A stretch of DNA of 64,000 bases. Origin: an uncultured Gammaproteobacteria bacterium. Lineage in GTDB: Bacteria; Pseudomonadota; Gammaproteobacteria; HyVt-429. The notes beneath the pieces were generated by a model. The model worked only from the letters and a program-made list of their open reading frames with translations, was not told the DNA's origin and made no database searches. The stretch is taken from positions 51,926-115,925 of the forward strand of contig CAMYOD010000060.1 in assembly GCA_947259975.1 (NCBI GenBank). The letters are read 5' to 3'. Positions 1-9,143 of this stretch are shown in pieces; the first letter of the stretch is position 1, and each line of letters begins with the position of its first letter. Both the position numbers and the translations under genes were made by a program.

Positions 1-2
1 CG

Positions 3-1451
3 GACACGGTGCGCGCGGTTATCCGTGATGCCGGCTATGACGCGCCCGATGAGGTGCTGGCACGACTGGAAAACCTGCGCGGCGGCAGTGCCTATCGCAG
101 CTTTTCGACCCAGGGGCGCGAGCGCATGGATCGGTTGATGCCCTTGCTGCTGGCGGCGGCGGGGCTGGCGCAACCGTCGGTCGCAACGCTGCAGCGTGTT
201 TTGAATGTGGTGGAGGCCATTGGTCGCCGGTCGGTCTATCTGGCGTTGTTGGTGGAAAACCCCATGGCGTTGTCCCAGTTGGTCAAACTGTGTGCGGCGA
301 GTTCGTGGATCTCGACGTGGATCAGTCGGCACCCGGTGTTGCTCGATGATCTTCTGAATCCCTCACATCTGTATGCGCCGCCCACAGCCGAGGATCTCGA
401 GGACGAGTTACGCCAATGGTTGGCGCGTCTGCCGGCAGATGACCTCGAGGCGCAAATGGATGCACTGCGCGAGTTTCGCCACAGCCATGTGTTACGTGTC
501 GCCGCCGCGGACATCACTGGCGCCATGCAGGCCGAGGACACCGCCGGCCATTTGGTGGCCATCGCCGAGACCGTGTTGCGGCACGCACATTTGATTGCGC
601 ATGCGGGCCTGGTCGCGAAATACGGTGAACCGCAGGCGGCGGCCGAGGGGCAGCCGGGCTTTCTCATCGTCGGTTTCGGCAAGCTGGGCAGCAATGAGCT
701 GGGTTATACTTCTGACCTGGATGTGATTTTTCTCTTCGACGATGCCGCGCAAGGTGGCAGTACCGCAGGCGAGCGGCCGATCGCAAACGAAGTCTTCTTC
801 GCCCGCCTGGTCCAGCGCCTGTTACATATTCTCGGCGCCCACACGCCCGCCGGGCGCCTTTACGAGGTCGACATGCGCCTGCGCCCGAGCGGGGATTCCG
901 GCCCCCTGGTCAGTTCCCTGTCGGGCTTTGCCGGCTATCAGGACGAGCACGCCTGGACCTGGGAGCATCAGGCCCTGGTGCGCGCCCGCCCGGTGTGCGG
1001 TGATCCGGCCCTGGCGGCGGCGTTCGCCGAGGTGCGGGAGCGGATTCTCTGTCGCGCGCGGGACCCGGAGGAATTGCGCCGCGAGGTGGCGGAAATGCGG
1101 GCCAAGATGATCGCTTCCCAGGCGGCGCACGGCCCCGACGAATTCGATTTCAAGCATGATCGCGGCGGAATGGTTGACATCGAATTTATTGTCCAGTATT
1201 TCGTATTGCGCTGGGCAGCGGAGCATCCGCGGCTGATTCAGAATACGGATAATGTAGGGATCCTGAACGCACTGGCCGACATCGGTGCGCTGGAATATGA
1301 TTGGGCGGCCAAGCTGGTGGAAGCCTACCGCCACTACCTTTCCGCCGAGCATCATCTCAAGCTTGTCGAGCGTCCGCCGTTGGTCGCAACGACGGAACTC
1401 GTCGACGAGCGCGAGCAAGTCACCGCCATTTGGCAGTCGATTTTTGCGTAA
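3..1451 (+). CDS. glnE: Glutamine synthetase adenylyltransferase/deadenylase, C-terminal part (partial)
   Basis: Bifunctional enzyme that adenylylates and deadenylylates glutamine synthetase in response to PII. The reading frame is open to the left edge, so about the last 480 residues are present; the full protein is usually about 940-1000 residues, so roughly half is missing. The visible part holds the C-terminal nucleotidyltransferase domain, with the signature GKLGSNELGYTSDLD and the following acidic strand, then MRLRPSG and a helical region. The ORF track's start at 9 is an internal GTG. The gene ends 80 bases before ilvE on the same strand, the arrangement seen in pseudomonads. Identification is secure; only the truncation by the window edge is notable. 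Confidence 0.95.
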   Translation, partial: DTVRAVIRDAGYDAPDEVLARLENLRGGSAYRSFSTQGRERMDRLMPLLLAAAGLAQPSVATLQRVLNVVEAIGRRSVYLALLVENPMALSQLVKLCAASSWISTWISRHPVLLDDLLNPSHLYAPPTAEDLEDELRQWLARLPADDLEAQMDALREFRHSHVLRVAAADITGAMQAEDTAGHLVAIAETVLRHAHLIAHAGLVAKYGEPQAAAEGQPGFLIVGFGKLGSNELGYTSDLDVIFLFDDAAQGGSTAGERPIANEVFFARLVQRLLHILGAHTPAGRLYEVDMRLRPSGDSGPLVSSLSGFAGYQDEHAWTWEHQALVRARPVCGDPALAAAFAEVRERILCRARDPEELRREVAEMRAKMIASQAAHGPDEFDFKHDRGGMVDIEFIVQYFVLRWAAEHPRLIQNTDNVGILNALADIGALEYDWAAKLVEAYRHYLSAEHHLKLVERPPLVATTELVDEREQVTAIWQSIFA

Positions 1452-1531
1452 CGGGCAGTCAGAAGCCTGGTAAGCGTGCCCTCGATGGGTGCGGCGCGGA
1501 ATCGAAGCAGGCGTAGCTAGGAGATAGACAC

Positions 1532-2473
1532 ATGTCGATGGCCGACCGAGACGGGGTCATCTGGTTTGATGGCGAGCTCGTGCCCTGGCGCGAGGCCACG
1601 GTGCACGTGCTCACTCACACGCTCCATTACGGTATGGGCGCGTTTGAGGGTGTGCGCGCCTATCGAACGGACCGCGGTACCAGTATTTTCAGACTCCAGG
1701 ACCATACCGGGCGCTTGTTCCGATCCGCGCACATCCTGAATATGCAGATCCCTTTCGACCAGGATGTCATCAACGAGGCACAGCGCCTGGTGGTGCGCGA
1801 GAACAAGCTCGAGTCCGGTTACATTCGACCCATGTGTTTCTACGGCTCGGAGGGCATGGGTCTGCGGGCGGATAATCTCAGGGTGCACATGGTCGTTGCC
1901 GCCTGGGACTGGGGTGCGTATCTGGGCGATGACGGCTTGCAGAACGGCATACGTGTGAAAACATCCTCATTCTCGCGGCATCACGTTAATGTTGCCATGT
2001 GCAAGGCGAAAGCGAACGGGCACTATATTAATTCCATGTTGGCGCTGAACGAGGCGTTGACCGACGGTTATGATGAGGCCCTTTTGCTGGATACCGAGGG
2101 TTATGTTGCCGAGGGCAGTGGTGAGAATATCTTTATCGTTCGCAACGGCAAGGTGTACACACCCGAGCTGACATCCGCGCTTGAAGGAATCACGCGCGAT
2201 ACGATTGCCTGTTTCCTGCGCGAGCTTGACATGGAGCTTGTCGAGCGGCGCATTACACGTGACGAAGTGTACGCGTCTGATGAGGCGTTCTTTACCGGTA
2301 CGGCCGCGGAGGTCACGCCGATACGCGAACTCGATGGCCGCATGATAGGTGACGGTAAGCGTGGTCCGCTGACAGAACGCTTACAGACTTTGTACTTCGA
2401 CCAGGTGCATGGGCGCCGCGAAGAACATCCCGAGTGGCTCACCCTGGTGAGCGATATCGAAGCCGCGGCGTGA
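1532..2473 (+). CDS. ilvE: Branched-chain amino acid aminotransferase
   Basis: Class IV PLP-dependent transaminase of 313 residues, the usual length, catalysing the last step of valine, leucine and isoleucine synthesis with glutamate as amino donor. Visible signatures are the N-terminal WFDGELVPW, HYGMGAFEGVRAY, the KANGHYINSMLALNEA segment that carries the PLP lysine, and EGSGENIF. An AGGAGA ribosome site sits 7-8 bases before the ATG, fixing the start. It lies between glnE and the LPS core genes, matching the Pseudomonas order glnE-ilvE-waaF. D-amino-acid transaminases share the fold, but the N-terminal and cofactor motifs are those of IlvE. Confidence 0.95.
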   Translation: MSMADRDGVIWFDGELVPWREATVHVLTHTLHYGMGAFEGVRAYRTDRGTSIFRLQDHTGRLFRSAHILNMQIPFDQDVINEAQRLVVRENKLESGYIRPMCFYGSEGMGLRADNLRVHMVVAAWDWGAYLGDDGLQNGIRVKTSSFSRHHVNVAMCKAKANGHYINSMLALNEALTDGYDEALLLDTEGYVAEGSGENIFIVRNGKVYTPELTSALEGITRDTIACFLRELDMELVERRITRDEVYASDEAFFTGTAAEVTPIRELDGRMIGDGKRGPLTERLQTLYFDQVHGRREEHPEWLTLVSDIEAAA

Positions 2474-2510
2474 GCTGCGCGGGCGATAGATACTGAATCC
2501 GGAGATCGTC

Positions 2511-2723
2511 ATGGCCGAAGAGAGCGCTGCCACACGGCAGGGACAAGTTCAACCGAATGCGGAAAACCGTTACGAAGTCACGCGCGACGATTTGCCTCTG
2601 CACTGCCCCCTGGACGGCATGAGTCTGTGGAACTCACACCCGCGGGTCTATTTACCAATTGAGGACACCGGCCGCGCCAAGTGTCCCTATTGCGGTGCGG
2701 AATTCACATTACGGCGCGATTAG
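2511..2723 (+). CDS. Small zinc-ribbon (CHCC-type) protein
   Basis: 70-residue protein with the pattern HCPLDG, a later histidine (NSHPRVYLP) and KCPYCG, giving the C-H-C-C ligand set of the zf-CHCC family. In mitochondria this fold is known from the complex I subunit NDUFS6; bacterial free-standing members are conserved but poorly characterised. A GGAGA site precedes the ATG. It sits 37 bases after ilvE and before the heptosyltransferase genes, a position shared with other gammaproteobacteria, so it is probably co-transcribed with ilvE. The zinc-binding prediction is firm from the motif; no cellular role can be given. Confidence 0.85.
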   Translation: MAEESAATRQGQVQPNAENRYEVTRDDLPLHCPLDGMSLWNSHPRVYLPIEDTGRAKCPYCGAEFTLRRD

Positions 2724-2807
2724 CATCGCGCATGCTTGTTGTATTAAGGTTGCAGCAGACGGAACTGTATCGGGTTTACTGAATACTAATGCTTTGAGGC
2801 CCGAATT

Positions 2808-3842
2808 CTGACGCCGCACACAAAAATACTTGTCGTCGGACCGAACTGGATCGGCGACACCGTCATGGCACAGAGCCTCGCCATGGTCCTGCGGCAGCAG
2901 ATGCCGCATTGTGAAATCCACGCCCTCGCGCCGGCACATTTGCATCCCTTATGGCGACGCATGCCTGAGGTAGACGATGTGCACGTCAACCCGCTGCGCG
3001 CCGGTCGCCTGCAGCTCGCAGAACGCTATCGCCTGGCGCGGCGTCTGGTGGCACACACTTTCACACACGCAATACTGTTGCCGAACACCTTCAAGTCCGC
3101 ATTGATTCCCTATTGGGCCCGCATACCGGTGCGCACGGGATTCGCCCGGGAATTGCGGGGCGGCCTGCTCAGTGATCCACGGCGTCTGGATCGTCACCGC
3201 TACCCGACGACTGTGAGTCGGTTCGTCGCGCTTGGCCTGCCGGCGGACGCGGCCACGCCGACACATCTGCCGGTACCCGCTTTGCGTGTCGACGCGGGCG
3301 GGCGGCGCGGTGTGCTTACGCGGCTGGGACTCGAGGCTGGCGTGCGGCCCATCATGGCATTATGTCCCGGTGCCGAGTATGGACCGGCGAAGCAGTGGCC
3401 GGCGGAACATTTCGCGCAGGTGGCGCGCGCAAAACTCGCGGCCGGCTGGGAGGTCTGGTTGTTCGGTTCCCGGCGCGAACAGGTGCTGTGCGAACGGATC
3501 AATGCGCTCGCCGGGGGCAGCTGCAGCAATCTGGCCGGGCGTACCCGCCTCGACGAGCTCGTCGATCTGTTCACGCGGGTGTCGGTGGCGGTCACCAACG
3601 ACAGCGGGCTGATGCACGTGGCGTCGGCGGTAGGCGTCGAGGTGGTGGCAGTCTTTGGCTCCTCCGACCCCGGATTCACGCCACCCTTGAGTGCGCGTGC
3701 GCGGGTCGTCTCGCTCGGCCTTGGATGCAGTCCCTGCTTCAAGCGTGAGTGCCCGCGCGGGCACTTTAACTGTCTGCGGGAGTTGACGCCGGCGGCGGTG
3801 CTCGCGGCGCTCGACGAGTGCAGCGCGGTGAGCGCGGCATGA
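2808..3842 (+). CDS. waaF: ADP-heptose:LPS heptosyltransferase II, unusual start codon
   Basis: Adds the second L-glycero-D-manno-heptose to the LPS inner core on the cytoplasmic face. GT9 family, about 344 residues. The nucleotide-sugar site NDSGLMHVASAVG and the closing CSPCFKRECPRGHFNCL are typical. The ORF track starts at ATG 2865, but that removes the family N-terminus KILVVGPNWIGD, which is encoded in frame just upstream. Between the in-frame stop at 2787 and that motif there is no ATG, GTG or TTG; the only plausible starts are CTG 2808 (about 8 bases after TTGAGG) or ATT 2805. I chose CTG. The stop overlaps waaC by ATGA, so the genes are translationally coupled. Confidence 0.85.
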   Translation: MTPHTKILVVGPNWIGDTVMAQSLAMVLRQQMPHCEIHALAPAHLHPLWRRMPEVDDVHVNPLRAGRLQLAERYRLARRLVAHTFTHAILLPNTFKSALIPYWARIPVRTGFARELRGGLLSDPRRLDRHRYPTTVSRFVALGLPADAATPTHLPVPALRVDAGGRRGVLTRLGLEAGVRPIMALCPGAEYGPAKQWPAEHFAQVARAKLAAGWEVWLFGSRREQVLCERINALAGGSCSNLAGRTRLDELVDLFTRVSVAVTNDSGLMHVASAVGVEVVAVFGSSDPGFTPPLSARARVVSLGLGCSPCFKRECPRGHFNCLRELTPAAVLAALDECSAVSAA

Positions 3843-4885
3843 GAGCGTTGGTCGTCAAAACGTCTTCCTTCGGCGATGTCTTGCACACGCTGCCGGCGAT
3901 CAATGACGCACACAGGTTGCTGGATGATGTGCGATTCGACTGGGTGGTGGAGGAGAGCCTGACCCCTATCGCGACCTGGCATCCCGCTGTCGATCGCGTC
4001 ATTCCGGTGGCGACACGCCGCTGGCGCGGCGCACCCTGGCGCGCGTTTCGCAGCGGCGAAGTACGCGGCTTCATGCACGATTTGAAAGCGCGTGACTACG
4101 ATCTGATTATCGATGCGCAAGGATTAATAAAGAGTGCGATCATCGCCCGTCTGGCGCGCGGCACGCGCTGGGGTTTCGGCCGCGCCTCGGCGCGGGAATC
4201 ACTGGCCGCTCTGGCCTATACGCGTCATTTCGACGCGGATCGTCGCATACACGCAGTGGCGCGGCTGCGGGCGCTGTTCGCCGCGTCTTTCGGTTATCTG
4301 CCGCCGACCGGTACGCCGGACTTCGGTGTTGTCCTGAGCGCGGCGGTCACCGCACGTGCGCCGGCGGGCCGTTACCTGTTATTCGCCCACGCTACGACCT
4401 GGGCCACCAAATTGTGGCCGGAGGCCCATTGGGTCCAGCTTACCGAGTTGGCCTGCGCGTCCGGCTACGAGGTATATCTGCCCTGGGGTAACATCGTCGA
4501 GCGGCGGCGTGCCGAGCGTATCGCCGCCTGCAGCGACAAGGCTCACTTGTTACCGCGCCGCGACCTCGATGCCCTGGCGGCCACGGTGGCGACGGCGCAA
4601 TTGGTGGTCGGTGTGGATACCGGTGTCGCGCATCTGGCTGCGGCACTGGGTACGCCGACGGTGACCCTGTACGGCGCCACCGACCCTGAGCGCACGGGTA
4701 CCTGCGGCGCGCTGGCCACCCGCCTGCAAGCCGACTTCAGCTGCGCGCCGTGTTTGCGACGCGACTGCGGCTATCGGGGACCGCAGGCGTTGCAGCCGGC
4801 ATGCATGGCAACGCTGGCGCCCGAGGCGGTCTGGGCAACGACGCGGTCGCATCTCCCACAAGTCTCACGCGCGGTCAACGAATAA
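3839..4885 (+). CDS. waaC: ADP-heptose:LPS heptosyltransferase I
   Basis: Transfers the first heptose onto Kdo2-lipid A. GT9 family, 348 residues. The N-terminus MRALVVKTSSFGDVLHTLP is the classic WaaC signature, and the acceptor/donor site VGVDTGVAHLAAALGTPTV lies near residue 260. The ORF track begins upstream, but the ATG at 3839 overlaps the waaF stop (ATGA) and yields the expected N-terminus. The C-terminus has the Cys-rich CAPCLRRDCGY motif seen also in WaaF. The stop TAA shares its last base with the galE ATG, so the operon continues without a gap. Assignment of I versus II rests on the N-terminal motif and gene order. Confidence 0.93.
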   Translation: MRALVVKTSSFGDVLHTLPAINDAHRLLDDVRFDWVVEESLTPIATWHPAVDRVIPVATRRWRGAPWRAFRSGEVRGFMHDLKARDYDLIIDAQGLIKSAIIARLARGTRWGFGRASARESLAALAYTRHFDADRRIHAVARLRALFAASFGYLPPTGTPDFGVVLSAAVTARAPAGRYLLFAHATTWATKLWPEAHWVQLTELACASGYEVYLPWGNIVERRRAERIAACSDKAHLLPRRDLDALAATVATAQLVVGVDTGVAHLAAALGTPTVTLYGATDPERTGTCGALATRLQADFSCAPCLRRDCGYRGPQALQPACMATLAPEAVWATTRSHLPQVSRAVNE

Positions 4886-5895
4886 TGACAAACACAGTTT
4901 TGGTCACCGGCGGCGCCGGTTACATCGGTTCGCACACTGTTCGGCAACTGGTCGACGCCGGCTACCCGGTGGTGGTGCTCGACAACTTCTATTCCGGTCA
5001 TCGTTGGGCGGTGCCGGACGCGGCCACACTGGTCGAAGGCGATGTGAGTGATCGTGCGCTGGTGGAGCAGGTGCTGCGGGAACATGACGTGCAGTCGGTG
5101 GTGCATTTTGCCGCGCATATCGTGGTGCCCGAATCCGTTGCCGATCCACTCAAGTACTACCGTAATAATACGGTCGCCTCCTGTCAGTTGCTTTCGGCCT
5201 GTGCCAGCGTCGGCGTGCAACAGTTTATTTTCTCCTCCACCGCGGCGGTCTACGGTACACCGGAACAGATTCCGGTCGACGAGTCGGCACCGACACTGCC
5301 CATGAGCCCCTACGGCAGCTCAAAGTTGGCCACCGAATGGATGTTGCGGGATCTCCTGTCGAGCCAGCAGGCGGTCGACGCGCCGACAGGGTCGGGTTTC
5401 CGCTACGTCGCGTTGCGCTACTTCAACGTGGCCGGTGCCAGTCTGGACGGGCGACTCGGTCAAGCGACGCCGGAGGCCACGCATCTTATCAAGGTCAGTT
5501 GCGAGGCCGCCTGCGGTAAGCGCGATCGGGTGATGGTGTTCGGTACCGACTATCCGACACCCGACGGCACCGGCATCCGGGACTACATTCATGTCGAGGA
5601 TCTGGCCAGTGCCCATGTTGCCGCGTTGCGTCATCTCGAGCAGGGGCGGCCGTCACAGATTCTGAATTGCGGTTACGGTCGTGGTTTCAGTGTGCGTGAG
5701 GTCATCGCCATGGTGAAGAAAGTGAGTGGCATCGATTTCGCGGTGGCCGACGCACCGCGCCGCGCCGGTGACGTGTCTGCACTGGTCGCCGATGTCACAC
5801 GTATCGGTCAGGTGCTTGATTGGGCGCCGCAGTACGACGATCTCGAGCTGATCTGTCGCACCGCCTATGAGTGGGAAAAAAAGGATCAGCCTTGA
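4885..5895 (+). CDS. galE: UDP-glucose 4-epimerase
   Basis: Short-chain dehydrogenase/reductase-type NAD+-dependent epimerase interconverting UDP-glucose and UDP-galactose, supplying sugars for LPS core or polysaccharide. 336 residues, the family norm. It shows the Rossmann motif GGAGYIGSH at residues 8-16, the catalytic SSTAAVYG serine and the YGSSKLATE Tyr-x3-Lys pair, and ALRYFNVAGAS and DGTGIRDYIHVEDL typical of GalE. The ATG at 4885 shares one base with the waaC stop; the upstream extension in the ORF track is not needed. The stop codon overlaps the TTG start of the next gene. UDP-GlcNAc epimerase activity cannot be excluded. Confidence 0.93.
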   Translation: MTNTVLVTGGAGYIGSHTVRQLVDAGYPVVVLDNFYSGHRWAVPDAATLVEGDVSDRALVEQVLREHDVQSVVHFAAHIVVPESVADPLKYYRNNTVASCQLLSACASVGVQQFIFSSTAAVYGTPEQIPVDESAPTLPMSPYGSSKLATEWMLRDLLSSQQAVDAPTGSGFRYVALRYFNVAGASLDGRLGQATPEATHLIKVSCEAACGKRDRVMVFGTDYPTPDGTGIRDYIHVEDLASAHVAALRHLEQGRPSQILNCGYGRGFSVREVIAMVKKVSGIDFAVADAPRRAGDVSALVADVTRIGQVLDWAPQYDDLELICRTAYEWEKKDQP

Positions 5896-7037
5896 AGCCG
5901 ATCGTCATCATCGGTACCGGGTTGGCGGGTTATAACCTGGCGCGCGAGCTACGCAAGGCCGACCCCACTACCCCGCTGCGAATCATCACCGCGGATGACG
6001 GGGCGTTTTATTCCAAGCCCATGCTGTCCAATGCCTTCGCCAGGTCAAAAGACGCGACATCGTTGGTGATGTCGCCGGCGGTAAAGATGGCCGCGGAGTT
6101 GGACGCGGAGATCACGACCCGAACCCGGGTGACTGCCGTCGATCCAGCGCAACATACGCTGACTACGACGGCCGCTACCATCGAATATTCGCGCCTGGTG
6201 CTCGCAGTCGGCGCCGAGCCGATCCTCCTGCCCCTGGGCGGGGATGCGGCGGATCAGGTCATGTCGGTGAATAATCTGGAAGATTACGCCGCGTTCCGTG
6301 AGGCCGTGGACGGGCTGCGGCGCATCGCCATCATCGGTCCCGGCCTGATTGGCTGTGAATTTGCGAACGATCTGGTGAATGCCGGCTTTGAAGTCGCCGT
6401 GATCGGTCCGGACGCGACCCCGATGGAACGTCTCTTGCCGCAGGCGGCCGGCGCGGCCCTGCAGGCCGCGTTGGCCGCGTCAGGTGTGGAATGGCATCTG
6501 GGCACCGTGGTGCACGACGTCACACGCGCCGGCGACGGCGTTGAGCTAACGCTTGCGAACGGCAGCATGGTCGCGGCGGATGCCGTGTTGTCGGCGGTGG
6601 GAATACGTCCGCATGTTGCGCTGGCCAAGGCCGCCGGACTCCAGGTCAATCGCGGCATCGTGGTGGATCGGATGTTTCAGAGCAGTGCCGCGGACGTCTA
6701 TGCCATCGGTGATTGTGTCGAAGTCGAGGAGCTGGTGCTGCCGTTCGTGATGCCCATCATGCACGCGGCACGGGCGCTGGCCAGGACGCTCGCCGGGCAG
6801 CCGACCGAAGTGGTCTATCCGGCGATGCCGGTGGTGGTGAAGACGCCCGCTCATCCGGTGGTGGTGGCGCCGCCGCATCCCGACGCCGCCGGCGACTGGC
6901 GGGTCGAGGTCAGTGAGACCGGCGTGCGCGCCTGTTATTTCGGTGCCGGTGACCGGTTACTGGGATTCGCGCTCACCGGCAGTGCCGTGGTGGAAAAACA
7001 GGCCCTGACGAAAGATCTACCAGGAACCCTTGACTGA
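5892..7037 (+). CDS. FAD-dependent NAD(P)H oxidoreductase, rubredoxin-reductase-like
   Basis: 381-residue two-dinucleotide-fold flavoprotein. The FAD site is IVIIGTGLAGYNLAREL at the N-terminus, the NAD(P) site IAIIGPGLIGCEFANDL near residue 145, and the second FAD contact DVYAIGDCVE near residue 275. The phrase FYSKPMLSNAFA is typical of rubredoxin-NAD reductases (AlkT/RubB type), which pass electrons from NADH to rubredoxin for oxygen or peroxide detoxification or alkane hydroxylation. No rubredoxin gene is visible in the window. The start is TTG 5892, overlapping the galE stop and preceded by AAAAGGAT; the ORF track's earlier start lies inside galE. Its place within an LPS operon looks incidental. 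Confidence 0.8.
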   Translation: MKPIVIIGTGLAGYNLARELRKADPTTPLRIITADDGAFYSKPMLSNAFARSKDATSLVMSPAVKMAAELDAEITTRTRVTAVDPAQHTLTTTAATIEYSRLVLAVGAEPILLPLGGDAADQVMSVNNLEDYAAFREAVDGLRRIAIIGPGLIGCEFANDLVNAGFEVAVIGPDATPMERLLPQAAGAALQAALAASGVEWHLGTVVHDVTRAGDGVELTLANGSMVAADAVLSAVGIRPHVALAKAAGLQVNRGIVVDRMFQSSAADVYAIGDCVEVEELVLPFVMPIMHAARALARTLAGQPTEVVYPAMPVVVKTPAHPVVVAPPHPDAAGDWRVEVSETGVRACYFGAGDRLLGFALTGSAVVEKQALTKDLPGTLD

Positions 7038-7056
7038 CCCGGGAGGGGCGCTGTGT

Positions 7057-8010
7057 ATGGCCACTGAGCCGCGGCTATCGGTCATCATCCCCGCGTATAA
7101 CCACGCGACCTATCTGGTGCGCGCCATGGATTCTGTCGTTGCCCAGCTGCATGCTACGGATGAACTCCACGTCGTCGATGATGGCTCGACCGACACCACG
7201 GCCGACGTGGTCGTCGCCTACGCGCGCGGTGCTGCAGGCCAGGTTTTTTACACGCCGCAGGCGCACGCTGGTCCGGGGGCGGCGCGCAACCATGGTGTGC
7301 AGCAAGCGCATGGCGACGCGGTGATCTTTCTCGATGCGGATGACGCACTGTTGCCAGATGCTCTGCGCCGGTTTCGGCGTGAGTTGATGCGGCGGCCCGG
7401 GGTGAATGCTGTCATCGGTGGCTATATCTCCGTTGACAAAAGCGGTCGGCAGAAGATTCGCCACATGCCTTCATTGCGCGCGTCGGCGCGGCGAAATTTG
7501 CGTGCCTTGGTGGATGGACGACTCAAGATCGCCCACGGCAGCACCTGTATCCGGCGCCAGGTATTCGATCATTTGCGGTATCCAGAGACGATCTGGAACA
7601 ACGAAGACCTGGTGTTTAATGGCCACTTGCTGGCCTTATATGACTGCAGATCATTTGCCGCGCCGACGGTGCAGGTCTTCGCACATATGAATCGCCTGCG
7701 CGACAACATCGAAACCATCGACGCTGCCGGCGACCGGGTCGTGGAGCTGTTATTCGATGCGGACAGGCTGCCGCCGGACATGATGCGCTTGCGTGATCGC
7801 TTCCGCGCGCAGCATCTACTGTCCCGCATGCGCGCGAACTATCGGGCCGGCCGTTGGCGTGAGGCGCGGGCCCTGTACCGCGCCGCGCTGGCCCTGCGAC
7901 CCGCGAGCATCCTGCAAGGCACCTATCTGCGGAAGTACCTGCGCTGTGTGCTCGCCGGCGTACGCGCCGCCATGCGGAACTCCGCGCCGGTAGAGGGCGG
8001 GCCGCGATGA
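7057..8010 (+). CDS. Family 2 glycosyltransferase
   Basis: 317-residue GT-A fold glycosyltransferase. It begins with LSVIIPAYNHATYL, followed by VVDDGSTDTTADV (nucleotide-binding acidic motif), GPGAARNHGV, and the DxD-type LDADDALLPDALRRF. The acceptor and sugar cannot be predicted; the context (between galE and waaG, with ATGA overlap to the latter) suggests an LPS core or surface-glycan sugar. I place the start at ATG 7057 because GGGAGGGG lies 8 bases before it; the track's TTG at 7030 would overlap the preceding gene. The C-terminal third is helical and basic, probably membrane-associated. It has no homolog in the strict Pseudomonas waa order, so it is a lineage-specific addition. Confidence 0.85.
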   Translation: MATEPRLSVIIPAYNHATYLVRAMDSVVAQLHATDELHVVDDGSTDTTADVVVAYARGAAGQVFYTPQAHAGPGAARNHGVQQAHGDAVIFLDADDALLPDALRRFRRELMRRPGVNAVIGGYISVDKSGRQKIRHMPSLRASARRNLRALVDGRLKIAHGSTCIRRQVFDHLRYPETIWNNEDLVFNGHLLALYDCRSFAAPTVQVFAHMNRLRDNIETIDAAGDRVVELLFDADRLPPDMMRLRDRFRAQHLLSRMRANYRAGRWREARALYRAALALRPASILQGTYLRKYLRCVLAGVRAAMRNSAPVEGGPR

Positions 8011-9143
8011 GCGCGCCACGTCTGGCCTTCGTGGTCGCGGTGTATGCTGATTACGGCGGCATGCAGCGAAACCTGGCGCGAATCGCGGCGCACTGTCGTC
8101 GGCAGGGTGCGGTGGTGACCCTGATCACCGGCGCGGTTCGCGGTGGGACGCCCGACGGCATGCCGGTCATCGTGTTGCCGGTACGCGCCCTGACCAACCA
8201 TGGTCGTAACGCCGCCTTCGCTGCGGCAATGACGCGCCACCTGGCGGCGCATCGCTACGACTGTGTGGTGGGCTTCACGAAGTTACCGGGCCTGGACGTG
8301 TATTACGCTGCCGACCCCTGTCTTGCGGCACGCACGCGGCAGGGTTATCGACGGCTGCTGCAGTGGACCCCACGTATGCGCGGCTTGCTGACCCAGGAGC
8401 ACGCGGTGTTTGCGCCTGGCCAGGCAACTCGCATTCTGCTGCCGGCGCCGGGGCAGCGCGACGCGTACGTCGCCCACTACGGTACCGAGACACATCGTTT
8501 CACGCTGCTGCCGCCAGGGCTCGATACGGCCCGTCTGGCGCCGACTGCATCCGCTGTGCAGCTGCGCCGCCGTCTGCTGCGACCCCATGAGCATTACCTG
8601 CTGCTGACCGTGGCGACTGCGTTTCACACCAAGGGCGTAGACCGCAGTATTCGTGCCCTGGCCGCCCTGCCCGCCGTCTTGCGCGCACAGACGCGGTTGA
8701 TCGTGCTGGGGCCGGGGCGGGTGGGTCGTTATCGACGCCTGGCCGGCAGGCTCGGTGTCGCGCAGGCGGTTGACTTTGTCGGCCGCGAGGAGGACGTCGC
8801 CGCCTACTATCATGCGGCGGATTTGTTGAGCCATCCGGCGCGGGTCGAGAACACCGGGACACCGCTGCTCGAGGCTATGTACTGTGGTCTGCCGGTGCTG
8901 GCGAGCGCGGAGTGTGGTTACGCGCCCCATGTCATGGCGGCCCAGGCCGGTGGTATTACCGCGGTACCATTTCACCAGGCCACGTTCAATCGTCTGTGCG
9001 CGCAGTCCCTGGCGGCGGACCGGCGGCTGACGTGGGGCGGCAACGGCCGGCGCTACTGTAACGAAAACGAGCTGCAGGGTCTGGTCGCATGTGCGGCCGA
9101 CGCGATCCTGGCGCAGGCCAGCGAATGCCGGCACGCGGCATGA
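8007..9143 (+). CDS. waaG: LPS core glucosyltransferase I-like, GT4
   Basis: GT-B fold, family 4 transferase that adds the first outer-core hexose to heptose II. 378 residues. Family features visible are the N-terminal GGMQRNLARIA, the highly WaaG-specific KLPGLDVYYAADPC near residues 90-105, LLPPGLD, and the EX7E-like donor region HPARVENTGTPLLEAMYCGLPVL around residue 275. It overlaps the previous gene by four bases (ATGA) and the following kinase by four bases (ATGA at 9140). The identification agrees with the conserved order waaF-waaC-waaG-waaP. The donor sugar (glucose versus another hexose) is inferred from homology only. Confidence 0.9.
   Translation: MSAPRLAFVVAVYADYGGMQRNLARIAAHCRRQGAVVTLITGAVRGGTPDGMPVIVLPVRALTNHGRNAAFAAAMTRHLAAHRYDCVVGFTKLPGLDVYYAADPCLAARTRQGYRRLLQWTPRMRGLLTQEHAVFAPGQATRILLPAPGQRDAYVAHYGTETHRFTLLPPGLDTARLAPTASAVQLRRRLLRPHEHYLLLTVATAFHTKGVDRSIRALAALPAVLRAQTRLIVLGPGRVGRYRRLAGRLGVAQAVDFVGREEDVAAYYHAADLLSHPARVENTGTPLLEAMYCGLPVLASAECGYAPHVMAAQAGGITAVPFHQATFNRLCAQSLAADRRLTWGGNGRRYCNENELQGLVACAADAILAQASECRHAA

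Noticed and set aside
4750-4884. N-terminal extension of galE in the ORF track
   Set aside because: It overlaps waaC in another frame; the family start at 4885 is coupled to the waaC stop.
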